64,000 bases of DNA from positions 868,001-932,000 of the forward strand of contig NZ_CP041360.1 in NCBI RefSeq assembly GCF_006965485.1. The letters run 5' to 3'. Below are positions 10,116 through 18,566 of this stretch, piece by piece; the first letter of the stretch is position 1; each line of letters begins with the position of its first letter. A program made the translations under genes and the position numbers. The notes under the pieces are model-generated. The model ran no database searches, was not told the DNA's origin, and was given only the letters and a program-made list of their open reading frames with translations. The DNA is from Spirosoma sp. KCTC 42546 (lineage in GTDB: Bacteria; Bacteroidota; Bacteroidia; Cytophagales; Spirosomataceae).

Positions 10116-13100
10116 ATGTTCCGAATCACTGAGTCCTCAAATAGCAGCGTTACATTTCTGCTCTCCCCGCGGAATTATACGCAGATCTACAACCGGCTAA
10201 AGACGTTACTTTCGGCAGAACAACTTGCATTGTTTGCTCGTCCTGAGAAGTTAGGGGACACGATGCAGTGGAGTTCGGAATTACCCGGCAATTCGACAGA
10301 TATAATTGCTTTATCAGCTTTGAGCGAGGCAGATAAAGATCAGGTTGCAGACATGTTAGAGGAGCAAAAGGCGGCTATTAGTGGAATCTTGTCAGCTAAT
10401 TCGGAGTTTGAGTCAATCCTAAATCAACTTTTTTCAGTCCCTGAAACCTCAGCAATTAAAGTACTCAGAACGGACCAAGCACTCGTACCCATACTAACCC
10501 AGTGGGGATGTCGATTAAATGAATCTGACACGCAAACAGATCCCGTAACAACACTCATAAATAAACCCAGAATCAATTCAGCGCCGGTTGTCGTATCGTT
10601 CTTTTATACAGATGGAAGCCCGGCAACGGCAAAAGAATTTTACATTGAGTACCTGAACCGGGAAAGTAAAGAACGGACCAGCAAGGAGGGCCAATATAAC
10701 CGGGGGCGGTGTAAACTCAATAGCCAATTTACAATATATGATCTGGTCGATGGGCAACAGGCCTATAAGCATGAGTTCACAGTATCGCCTGATGGAACTT
10801 ACGTCGTTCGTTTTCCTTATTTAACCTCGGCAACTATACAGGTCGTCGATCAGAAAAATCGTCCGCTTGCCGATGTAGCAGTCGATATCACTGTAGATGG
10901 CCAGTCGTCCACCCATGCAAGTGATAAAGTTGGCCTGATTCAGCTAGCTAAAGTAGAAGCAGGTAAGCCAATCTCCATTACTGAACAAGCCAATCCTAAT
11001 AATAATCAGCAACATCAACTCGCTCGTGAGCAGAATCGGTATACCCTTCAGGTATATCGGCCTATCTGGGCCAATGCCTCGCTAAAAGTAGTTGATCAGA
11101 ATGGGATTCCTCAAGTAGACTATTCGGTTGTTTATACTGATGGGAATGAATCCAGAGAGGGGATTACAGGAAGTGACGGGGCCCTGCAACTTGGTCAGTT
11201 TGAAGAAGGGAAAGCAATAAAAGTTTGGCCTAAGAATAAACCCGATGCGGCCCAAACTCATGCGATTCAGGAAGGAACGAATGAATTCATTCTGACTATT
11301 CATAAAGACCCGCCCAAATTTGTCAAAGTAACGTTGCTGGGCTATGATGGCAAGCCAATTCCCGGCATAAATATGGGCCTGAAGCACGCTAGTCAATCAG
11401 AACAAGTAATAACTGACGAAGTAGGTACCTCTACACTTCCCTTCGAATGGTTTACAGACAAGAAGAAAGTAAAGGCTACAGGGAATGTAAAAAGTAAGAA
11501 TAAAAAAGGGAAAGAGAAAATTCAACGATTTAGCGAATCGTTTCCCTTTAAGGTCGATCAGTTAGCTTACACCATTCGGTTGAAACGAAAGCGGCCTTGG
11601 TGGTTATTGTTACTGCTACTATTGCCCCTATTACTACTTCTTCAGTGTGAGAAAACTATTTACGTCAAAACCGTAGATGCTAATACAAAGCAGCCTGTAG
11701 TGGGAGCTGAGGTAAACTTCACTCATACGAAGTCAGCGCTTTATGAGAATAGTCGGTTTTTCACGAATGACAATAAACACGACCGACAGCCAAGCGCGCT
11801 GAACGGAATTGCTAAATTTGAGAAAGTTAAATACACAGTTTATTCTTGGCTGTTTAAACACGGCTCTATAGCCCAATTCTGGGCGGTTAATAATTGTTAT
11901 AGTTCCGATACTTTACGACCAGCTTTTCATAGCATCAAAGATAGCGATACCCTAACGCTTTCTATGCGGCCCGTAATGATTGCAATGGATTTTAAAGCGG
12001 TGGACAAGGCCGACAAAGCCGCACTCCCACAGACAAAAATTACAATTATCAGCGAACTCGGTGGTGGCCGATATATAGATACGGCAACGACCGGTGCCAA
12101 CGGTAGGGTTGCATTCTATCGGGTACCTAAGTGTGGCCGGGTAATATCTGTTCGGGGTGAACACGATGGCTATTTCCCCGACAGTATAGTTAACCACAAC
12201 CCAGGCAATTTGCTTGGTGCTATCGACCAGAAACGTCTGTTGCAATTACAGCCGATTCGAAAACCCATTGAGTTTTTTGTCGTTGACTGTCAAACCAGGC
12301 AGCCTATAGCCGGTGCAACCGTTGAAGTTGAATTTGATTTTAATGGTCAGAAATCGAAATCGCTGGTTAAAACAAACACCGATGGGCAAGGCAAAGGCGT
12401 ATATGGAAGTGCTTATGTCATTGCACTAATCCATCTAAAAGGGTATGCAGACTATTATAAAGATGGAGAGCTGGCCGATCAACATCTGGTTGGAGACTTC
12501 ATTGATTCGAACAAATATCCAAAAGACAAACGAACATTTTGTTTGGAGCCAGAGCCTAATCCACTCGTCTTCCAGAACATTGACGAGCGTACCAACGCTC
12601 CTTTGGCGGGGGTTAAAAATTCGGTTACAATCATTAACGGATCGGGTATGGCCCGAACAATTATTAAAGAAAGTAATCGAGATGGAAGTTTTACAGTAAG
12701 TATTAATCCTGGGGATAAAGTGTCTAATATCTCCGAGTTACGCCCTGATTACGAAGATAACACAACCAAAATACAGGACAAAGATGGAATGGAGCTGTTG
12801 AAAGGCCCAGCGGATGGTCGAATCATTCCGCTGAAGCCTAAAGAAGTTGATCTCGTTTTTCGGACTATCGAGGAGTTGACTGGCCAAGTGTTGCCTGATG
12901 CAGTATTGAACATTACTGTTGATGGTAAATCAGTATCTCCCACTAATAGTGGAACTGGTGAATTCACTGTAAAAGCTCCCGCATCAAGTGCCATTTCTAT
13001 TGTAGCATCTAAACCCGGTTATGGTAGTAATTCAAGTAAGGTGAATAATGAATCAGTAAAACTGCTTCAATCAGCACCACAGCCAGAACGGGACATACCG

Positions 13101-13445
13101 CTCAAAATCGCTTCACAGCCAAAGCCTTGTGTAGAGCCGGAGGCTTCTCAAACAAATAGTGACTTTGAGGAGGAGTATAACATGGGGGACCCCAATCGGA
13201 AGTTTACTGTAAATTATGATATGCGCAGTATCCCTGATCGATTGATTATTACTTGTGGTAGAAAGAATGAATCTGGTAAAATTCTTTTCGATCAGGATTT
13301 GCAAGGCCCCGGTACTATACCAATTGATATGTCTACTTGTGGGAATTCCTCTTGGATAACAGTAAAAGTAGTCGCAAATAAATGGGCGATGGTATTGGGG
13401 CAGGATACTGAGTGGAGTTTTCAGTTTGTTTGTGAAAATCAATAA
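10116..13445 (+). CDS. large beta-sandwich repeat protein with one membrane segment, SrfA-like N-terminus
   Basis: 1109 residues. The N-terminal 130 residues (a DTMQWSSELPG segment, a long helix ending QKAAISG, then a W-x-C) recall the N-terminus of SrfA-type proteins encoded beside SrfB/SrfC; this is a weak, by-eye match. Residues about 150-470 are carboxypeptidase-regulatory or Ig-like modules. A strongly hydrophobic Leu-rich helix follows a basic KRKRPWW at about residues 495-511, and then come five or more further beta modules (DTDG/NGxAxF-type turns). Topology suggests a cytoplasmic sensing half and an envelope-exposed adhesive half. It is the largest gene of the cluster. Confidence 0.6.
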   Translation: MFRITESSNSSVTFLLSPRNYTQIYNRLKTLLSAEQLALFARPEKLGDTMQWSSELPGNSTDIIALSALSEADKDQVADMLEEQKAAISGILSANSEFESILNQLFSVPETSAIKVLRTDQALVPILTQWGCRLNESDTQTDPVTTLINKPRINSAPVVVSFFYTDGSPATAKEFYIEYLNRESKERTSKEGQYNRGRCKLNSQFTIYDLVDGQQAYKHEFTVSPDGTYVVRFPYLTSATIQVVDQKNRPLADVAVDITVDGQSSTHASDKVGLIQLAKVEAGKPISITEQANPNNNQQHQLAREQNRYTLQVYRPIWANASLKVVDQNGIPQVDYSVVYTDGNESREGITGSDGALQLGQFEEGKAIKVWPKNKPDAAQTHAIQEGTNEFILTIHKDPPKFVKVTLLGYDGKPIPGINMGLKHASQSEQVITDEVGTSTLPFEWFTDKKKVKATGNVKSKNKKGKEKIQRFSESFPFKVDQLAYTIRLKRKRPWWLLLLLLLPLLLLLQCEKTIYVKTVDANTKQPVVGAEVNFTHTKSALYENSRFFTNDNKHDRQPSALNGIAKFEKVKYTVYSWLFKHGSIAQFWAVNNCYSSDTLRPAFHSIKDSDTLTLSMRPVMIAMDFKAVDKADKAALPQTKITIISELGGGRYIDTATTGANGRVAFYRVPKCGRVISVRGEHDGYFPDSIVNHNPGNLLGAIDQKRLLQLQPIRKPIEFFVVDCQTRQPIAGATVEVEFDFNGQKSKSLVKTNTDGQGKGVYGSAYVIALIHLKGYADYYKDGELADQHLVGDFIDSNKYPKDKRTFCLEPEPNPLVFQNIDERTNAPLAGVKNSVTIINGSGMARTIIKESNRDGSFTVSINPGDKVSNISELRPDYEDNTTKIQDKDGMELLKGPADGRIIPLKPKEVDLVFRTIEELTGQVLPDAVLNITVDGKSVSPTNSGTGEFTVKAPASSAISIVASKPGYGSNSSKVNNESVKLLQSAPQPERDIPLKIASQPKPCVEPEASQTNSDFEEEYNMGDPNRKFTVNYDMRSIPDRLIITCGRKNESGKILFDQDLQGPGTIPIDMSTCGNSSWITVKVVANKWAMVLGQDTEWSFQFVCENQ

Positions 13446-13475
13446 TTGTCAGCAGGTTCAAGACGTATATCGTAT

Positions 13476-13739
13476 ATGAGTCGATGGTTGGTATTACTGA
13501 ATTGTTTTTTATATAGTTTAAGCTCGCCGTCCTGGGCTCAGCAATATATTTGTGGTTATGGTGATATACAGGATAGCTACCCAAATAAGCCAGGCGTATT
13601 GTGGGGTTCTCATTTCTATGATGTTGGCAAAGTGGTTATCTGTAATGCTCGTCAAGAGGGATGCACTGAAGAATTTGTATATAAGACTATGCTCACTGAC
13701 GTATCATTTGATTCTCTTGTATGCAATATCTCCCCATGA
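13476..13739 (+). CDS. small secreted Cys-containing protein
   Basis: 87 residues from the ATG at 13476, chosen because it gives a clean signal peptide (MSRWLVLLNCFLYSLSSPSWA then QQY). A TTG at 13446 directly after the preceding stop is possible but would put ten polar residues before the signal. The mature 60 residues have four cysteines that could form two disulfides. No family recognised. It lies just after the large repeat protein and probably belongs to the same transcript. Confidence 0.55.
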   Translation: MSRWLVLLNCFLYSLSSPSWAQQYICGYGDIQDSYPNKPGVLWGSHFYDVGKVVICNARQEGCTEEFVYKTMLTDVSFDSLVCNISP

Positions 13740-13857
13740 ATGACTGCGAAATCTATACCTTTGGCAAATTAGGGTGAGCTTATATTAATAATATTTTGCT
13801 AAATCTGACTAATTGTACAACTACAGACTCTAACTTATTCGAAAAACTTTATAATTT

Positions 13858-14334
13858 ATGACTTATCAAACACTACAGTACCTTTCTCAAATATTAGTAT
13901 TAATAGGATTGATACTAGCTGCATTAGGGGGTTATGGCTCCTTCCATTACGGTCAAGAGATAGAAAAAGAAAAATCAAAGAAAGAAAATGTCAAGCCAAA
14001 TTCTTCCTTAAAAACTAATTCAGGTCACAGTAATCCAGAGCCACTGATTCCATCAGGCTACCCAGATGAAAGAAAAAAAAATAAAAATTTTCAAGTGAGA
14101 GGATATATATATGAAAGTGAAAGTAAACATGCAATTGAGGGAGTTGAAGTGAGTATTGGAGGAATAACAACAAGAACAGATCATCATGGCTTTTTCGATC
14201 TCTCCGTAAACGGAAAAAAAGATGAAACAAAAATGATTCATCTACAAAAAGAAGGCTATAGGCCTATATTCATAAGAATACCAATACCACAAGATAATTA
14301 CGTCGAATATTTAAATAAAGAAATAGAACCATGA
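13858..14334 (+). CDS. membrane-anchored protein with carboxypeptidase-regulatory-like domain
   Basis: 158 residues. One N-terminal transmembrane helix (about residues 10-28), a short Lys-rich linker, then a compact beta domain of about 75 residues with the pattern V.G.I.....AIEGVEVSIGG..T.TD..G.F.L typical of carboxypeptidase-regulatory-like (transthyretin-related) folds. It overlaps the next gene by 4 bp (ATGA), a sign of translational coupling, and that gene carries the same fold. Likely an adaptor displayed at the membrane; no enzymatic residues seen. Confidence 0.65.
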   Translation: MTYQTLQYLSQILVLIGLILAALGGYGSFHYGQEIEKEKSKKENVKPNSSLKTNSGHSNPEPLIPSGYPDERKKNKNFQVRGYIYESESKHAIEGVEVSIGGITTRTDHHGFFDLSVNGKKDETKMIHLQKEGYRPIFIRIPIPQDNYVEYLNKEIEP

Positions 14335-15296
14335 AAAATATTATATTTTTATTTTTGGTCTTTTGCGAATTAATAAGTTATGAATCATTTAGCCAAACTT
14401 TCAGAAGAATTAGAGGCACAATTACTGAGGAAGGAACGAATTTGCCTGTAATGGCAATAAAAGTGTTTACAGATTTTAATGTAACCACAACAGATGCCTT
14501 AGGTCGATTTGAACTTGATTTATCAAGTTGTAAGGCTTGTACCGTTGGCCAAAGAATAGCTTTAGGTACTTATAATGATGACTTTGGCTTTTTTCAGAAA
14601 GACGTTGTTATTGATAGAAATTTATCAATAGGCACTCTTTCTATACCCCGCAATCCTAATATCACTGGTATAATGGGTATTGTTAAAGATGTAAAGACCA
14701 AAAAAGCAATAAGGAATATAAAAGTTAGAATTGGTATAGATGGCAATCCAAATGTAAGAGATGAGGTTAAGACGGATGATTTCGGTATGTATAACTTCCG
14801 ATTAAGAAAGGATAAAGTAGGCAATATTAAGTATGTGACTATCTTTTTTGAAGATGAGACAGGGCTTCATATGCCAAAGCATGAAACTAAAAATATTGCA
14901 ACACACATTGAAACCTCATTAGACCCAAATGAAAGTCCTGCAATAGAAATTGAAATTAAAGGTTATGAAAAAACTCAAATAAAAGTTTATCCAGGTAACC
15001 TTATCAGAATTAAAGCAAGTGGTAATATTCGCTTAGGCTCTTTTGTTGGAAGTACAGACCCAGATGGTATAGCATCAGGCATTGCAGGATTCTCTTTAGA
15101 AGGCTATAATATTAATAGGAATATAAAACATGGAGCTTTATTATATAGGATAACTGGAGATAATGACTGGAAATTTTCAGGTAAAGATATTGAGTTTACA
15201 GCCCAAAAAGAAGGGTATATAGAATTTCAAGTTAATGACCGAGAACAGGGGAATAATAGTGGCTTATACAAGGCGAAAGTGATTGTAATAAAGTAA
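14331..15296 (+). CDS. secreted protein with tandem carboxypeptidase-regulatory-like domains
   Basis: 321 residues with a signal peptide (MKNIIFLFLVFCELISY, cleavage near FSQ). Two consecutive modules (about residues 25-105 and 108-200) show the G.I.E...LPV..I.V.TD..G.FEL and G.V.D..T.KAIRNIKV..DDFGMY.F patterns of carboxypeptidase-regulatory-like folds. A C-terminal beta domain (about 205-320) has PDGIASG and FQVND segments. Start codon overlaps the stop of the preceding gene. It probably cooperates with the neighbouring anchored domain protein. Confidence 0.68.
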   Translation: MKNIIFLFLVFCELISYESFSQTFRRIRGTITEEGTNLPVMAIKVFTDFNVTTTDALGRFELDLSSCKACTVGQRIALGTYNDDFGFFQKDVVIDRNLSIGTLSIPRNPNITGIMGIVKDVKTKKAIRNIKVRIGIDGNPNVRDEVKTDDFGMYNFRLRKDKVGNIKYVTIFFEDETGLHMPKHETKNIATHIETSLDPNESPAIEIEIKGYEKTQIKVYPGNLIRIKASGNIRLGSFVGSTDPDGIASGIAGFSLEGYNINRNIKHGALLYRITGDNDWKFSGKDIEFTAQKEGYIEFQVNDREQGNNSGLYKAKVIVIK

Positions 15297-15304
15297 CCGA
15301 AAAA

Positions 15305-15820
15305 ATGATATCACTTAGTAATAAGAATTTACTGTACGTTATTTTAGTTTTATTGTTTGGTTTGTTTCCTTATCATCAGGATATTACGAAACAGCAGAAT
15401 ACGATATGGTATAATTACTTACCTAATTGTCCATGTAAAAATCCAGATAGTACTGGTGTTTATGTAAATGATGGGTGGGCAAAAGATAAAGGAAATATAA
15501 CAAAATACCACCGAGGTGCAGCAGAGTGTTTTCGGTCTTATCCCCCTATTGAAACTTCAGAGGGCAAATCAGGACAGCAATGTTGTTATGATAAAAGTAA
15601 TAATCTAATCACAGAAGGTAGTGGCGCTGGTACACCAGATAAAGAGAGTACTTGTAGTGGTGAAAATAGTAAAGGAGTAATGATTACAAGACTTATTGGG
15701 ATTATAGGACACTATCGAAAAGATGTCAAGCCTTGGGATGATATGGGTGGGGAGAATAATGGCTGGGTTAAATATAACCAATTATGGAAGCCAAATCAAG
15801 GCAAGAATTGTAAATATTGA
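15305..15820 (+). CDS. exported Cys-rich protein with AMOP-like domain
   Basis: 171 residues. An N-terminal hydrophobic stretch (about 8-24) should direct export. The mature part has C-P-C, a YHRGAAECFRS segment, GQQCCYD and GAGTPDKEST, in the order and spacing that recall the AMOP domain known mainly from animal adhesion proteins (MUC4, SUSD2). Eight cysteines could form four disulfides. It is the last gene of the + strand cluster before an insertion sequence begins 22 bp downstream. The domain call rests on motif memory only. Confidence 0.55.
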   Translation: MISLSNKNLLYVILVLLFGLFPYHQDITKQQNTIWYNYLPNCPCKNPDSTGVYVNDGWAKDKGNITKYHRGAAECFRSYPPIETSEGKSGQQCCYDKSNNLITEGSGAGTPDKESTCSGENSKGVMITRLIGIIGHYRKDVKPWDDMGGENNGWVKYNQLWKPNQGKNCKY

Positions 15821-15842
15821 CCAACAAAACGAGATTGGGGCG

Positions 15843-17163
15843 TGCTCGGTAAACTGTGTCAGCAGGATTTACTCGAAACGATGTGATTTAATTCGTTCTT
15901 CAAAGATAATGCTGAACTGATTGATTATCTCTTTCCAATTGTAGGTCGTCGTTTCCCACTTGATCTACAAATTCTGGATAACCAAATAGACCAACTTTTG
16001 TAAAGCTACGTCTGAGGAAAAAGCCCCTTTGGTCTTAGTCACTTTGCGTAACTGACGGTGATAGCCCTCGACCGTGTTTGTGCCGGGCGGCCGATGCCGT
16101 ATACATCACCTTGCGAATAGGGGCTGGGTAGTCGAAAAACGGCGAAAGTAGTTCCCATTTCTCCAACCACGGTTGGATCGCTTTGGGATAAGCTGGCCCC
16201 CATTTTTCCTGAATTACTAACAAGTTTTCTAAGCCTTGTTTCCGGTTGGGAGCCTGATAAACAGTCTTCAGATCGTTGGCCAATTCTTTCAACAATTTGT
16301 CGGGCACAAAGCGGAAACTATTGCGCAGTTGGTGAACGATACAGAGCTGCACGGTTGTGGCCGGAAAAACACTGGCGATAGCCGTATCGAAGCCTTTCAA
16401 GCCATCAACACATGTAATGAGCAGATCTTCAACGCCCCTCTGTTTCAGATCCGTTAGTACTGTCAACCAAAACTTAGCCGACTCACTTTCAGCCGTGTAG
16501 ATACCCAGTACTTGCTTTTTTCCTGACAGACTCAGGCCGATCACGCTATAAAGCACGCGGGTAACCACTTTACCATCATGACGCACTTTGTAATAGATGC
16601 CATCCAGCCAAACCAGCGTATATAGACTTTCTAACGGCCGATTCTGCCATTCTCGCATGGCTGGAATGACCTTGTCTGTAATAGCCGTTAATTCACTGTC
16701 GGACAGTGAATAGCCGTACATCTCCAGTAAATGTTGACTAATATCAGCATAGCTATTGCCTACACTGTACAGAGAAAGCACCTTCTGTTCCAATTGGGGC
16801 GTCAGTATAACCTGTCGCTTTGGGACGATCTGGGGTTGGTAGCTGCCCGTACGATCACGGGGAGTTTGCAACTCCAAAGGACCAGCACTGCTCTTGACTT
16901 GCTTAGTAGTTTTTCCATTACGCCGGTTCTGTTCAATGAGCCGGGTTTGGGCCAGATGTCCATCCATTTCTCCTTCCAAAGCGGACTCTAAAAAATGCTT
17001 GAGCAAGGGGGCGAACAGGCCATTTTCGCCCGTTAGGGGTTTGCCTTCGTAAAGGCCTTTGATAGCAGCCTGTTTGAAGGCCTCGAAATCGAACTCGTTA
17101 GTCATGTTAGTGAAATTAAGAGTTTTTGTCCCTTTATTCACCTGTGACACAGTTTAGCGAGCA
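15843..17163 (-). mobile_element. IS256-family insertion sequence, degenerate
   Basis: About 1.32 kb bounded by imperfect 19-bp terminal inverted repeats at 15843-15861 and 17145-17163 (18 of 19 positions match), enclosing a single transposase gene on the minus strand. Length and architecture fit IS256-type elements. I could not identify a convincing target-site duplication in the flanks. The transposase is broken (see pseudogene), so the copy is probably immobile unless helped in trans. Confidence 0.8.
15869..17105 (-). pseudogene. IS256-family transposase, frameshifted with an in-frame stop
   Basis: Mutator/IS256-type transposase with the catalytic DDE region visible: LVWLDGIYYK (first Asp), TCVDGLKGF (second Asp) and the conserved C-x2-H of QLCIVHQLRN. 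The ORF from 17105 (or 17150) stops early at 16035. The expected VMYT-TNTVEGYHRQLRKVTKTKG segment carrying the catalytic Glu continues in another frame after an apparent insertion of about 16 bases near 16081-16097. That frame has a further TAG in place of a sense codon at about 15946-15948 before reaching a normal-looking end near 15869. Two independent lesions argue for real decay. Confidence 0.8.
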
Positions 17164-17501
17164 GTCTCGATTTTAGGAACGATTTGATATAGCGACTACT
17201 CATGAAGAATTACTAAGTAATCAAGTGAATTTAGGCAGTTTCTTATACCTTAGTAATGCTCTGTATTTCAACACTTTAACAGCCACTAAAATCCACTTTA
17301 AATTCGCTCAATTACTTAATTAAAAAATCATTATTATTTCCTCTAAATAGTAATCAAGAACGCACTTGCCCTGTATTATAAATTTTGTGTATGCCTCCTC
17401 AAATTTTAGATTACCCGGAAATTTTTACCTATAGTGGTTCAATATTATGCCCTGCTACAGGGCACTTTAATACAATGTGTATGCGATGAGGATGCGCTGC
17501 T
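17164..17501. other. intergenic stretch without recognisable gene
   Basis: AT-rich spacer of about 340 bp between the insertion sequence and the stop codon of the next minus-strand gene. I see no convincing ORF, RNA gene or repeat; it may hold remnants of the locus into which the IS inserted. Confidence 0.5.
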
Positions 17502-18104
17502 TTAGTTGGTGTTTGGCCTATTATTAGTCTTTGGCTTTTTATCCTCTATATTCTTCCAGGAATCATATAAGGATTGTTGACAAGTCTGCATTAACAGAAG
17601 GCTACGTTGTTTTAAAACTGACTTATATCCTTGCTGCATCTGAAGCATCTGTAATTCTTCACTAACCAATTTCATTCTATATGCTATACTGTCATTCTCA
17701 AAGAGAGGCATCTTACCCCAATAGAGTTGCTCAAAATGATGTTGCAGACTATCAAATTGGCGACTGGGAGCAGGAGTTGCAATCAATTTACCGGTTAACT
17801 CTCCAATCGTCATATAGGCATCTAACCGTTTTTCCCAGATTCTACGCTTAAATTCCTGTTCATCGTTTGCGCCTTGCTGGTATTGAAATTGCCAAGCCCC
17901 CAATATCAAGCCAATAGCTGTAAGGACAGGGCCAGCCACTTTGATATAAGTGTCGATATGATTTATTTTCTTTTGATCGTCTTTCCTTTTCTTCTTGGTC
18001 CCAGTCGGCTTATTGGAAGTAGAGGTATTGACTGGGCTCTGCTTTGGTTGCCCCTCTGATGGTGAGGATGAGTTGTTGGTTTCCATTGCTAAGGGGTTTT
18101 CCAA
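17502..18104 (-). CDS. membrane-anchored protein, unknown function
   Basis: 200 residues (194 from the second Met at 18086). A Ser/Pro/Lys-rich cytoplasmic N-terminus is followed by one transmembrane segment (VAGPVLTAIGLILGAWQF, about residues 55-72) and a helical C-terminal domain of about 120 residues with charged surface. It overlaps the upstream minus-strand gene by 95 bp with the first Met, or by 77 bp with the second, so translation is probably coupled. I recognise no family; a similar layout occurs in small membrane proteins beside protease or defence genes. Confidence 0.6.
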   Translation of the reverse strand: MENPLAMETNNSSSPSEGQPKQSPVNTSTSNKPTGTKKKRKDDQKKINHIDTYIKVAGPVLTAIGLILGAWQFQYQQGANDEQEFKRRIWEKRLDAYMTIGELTGKLIATPAPSRQFDSLQHHFEQLYWGKMPLFENDSIAYRMKLVSEELQMLQMQQGYKSVLKQRSLLLMQTCQQSLYDSWKNIEDKKPKTNNRPNTN

Positions 18105-18483
18105 GGTCTTTCGGAACGATACGGATGGGATATATTATTAAATTTTTACCTTGTTGCTTTAAGTAGCTAAGGACCAGTATATTCTCGCCCTCCTGCTGAA
18201 TAATCTTCCAAGTATAATTATTAATCACCCATTTACTGTCCTGACACTCCTGAAGAGTGAGGAATCGTTGATTCCCAACTTTGGTGAAGGTATATATCAT
18301 CCCGCCATCAAAGCAACTATTTTCATCCTGGATCATTTTCGTTTGGATACTTTTCCATTGTCTGCGGCTACCTTGGGTGAGGGCTTGTTCTAATTGGGTC
18401 GGATTAAGCGGAGATGGCTCCTGTAGGGATTGTGCAAAGCTAATAGAACACGCTAGTAACAGAATAATCAGAAGATTTTTCAT
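18010..18483 (-). CDS. secreted small protein, unknown function
   Basis: 157 residues with a typical signal peptide (MKNLLIILLLACSISFAQS). The mature chain of about 140 residues is beta-rich with FTKVGNQRFLTLQECQD and YTWKIIQQEGENILVLSY segments, recalling small lipocalin-like or beta-barrel proteins of Bacteroidetes. Two cysteines (Cys in DENSCFDGG and LQECQ) may form a disulfide. It precedes and overlaps the membrane protein gene and follows the TPR-CHAT gene on the same strand with a gap of about 80 bp, so the three may be one transcript. Confidence 0.6.
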   Translation of the reverse strand: MKNLLIILLLACSISFAQSLQEPSPLNPTQLEQALTQGSRRQWKSIQTKMIQDENSCFDGGMIYTFTKVGNQRFLTLQECQDSKWVINNYTWKIIQQEGENILVLSYLKQQGKNLIIYPIRIVPKDLGKPLSNGNQQLILTIRGATKAEPSQYLYFQ

Positions 18484-18566
18484 ATAAACTAACAGTATGG
18501 TTTAGATATCTCTTTAAAAACCTATTTATCTTGAAAAAGTATGTTCGTATACTGTAATGCAGTTTA

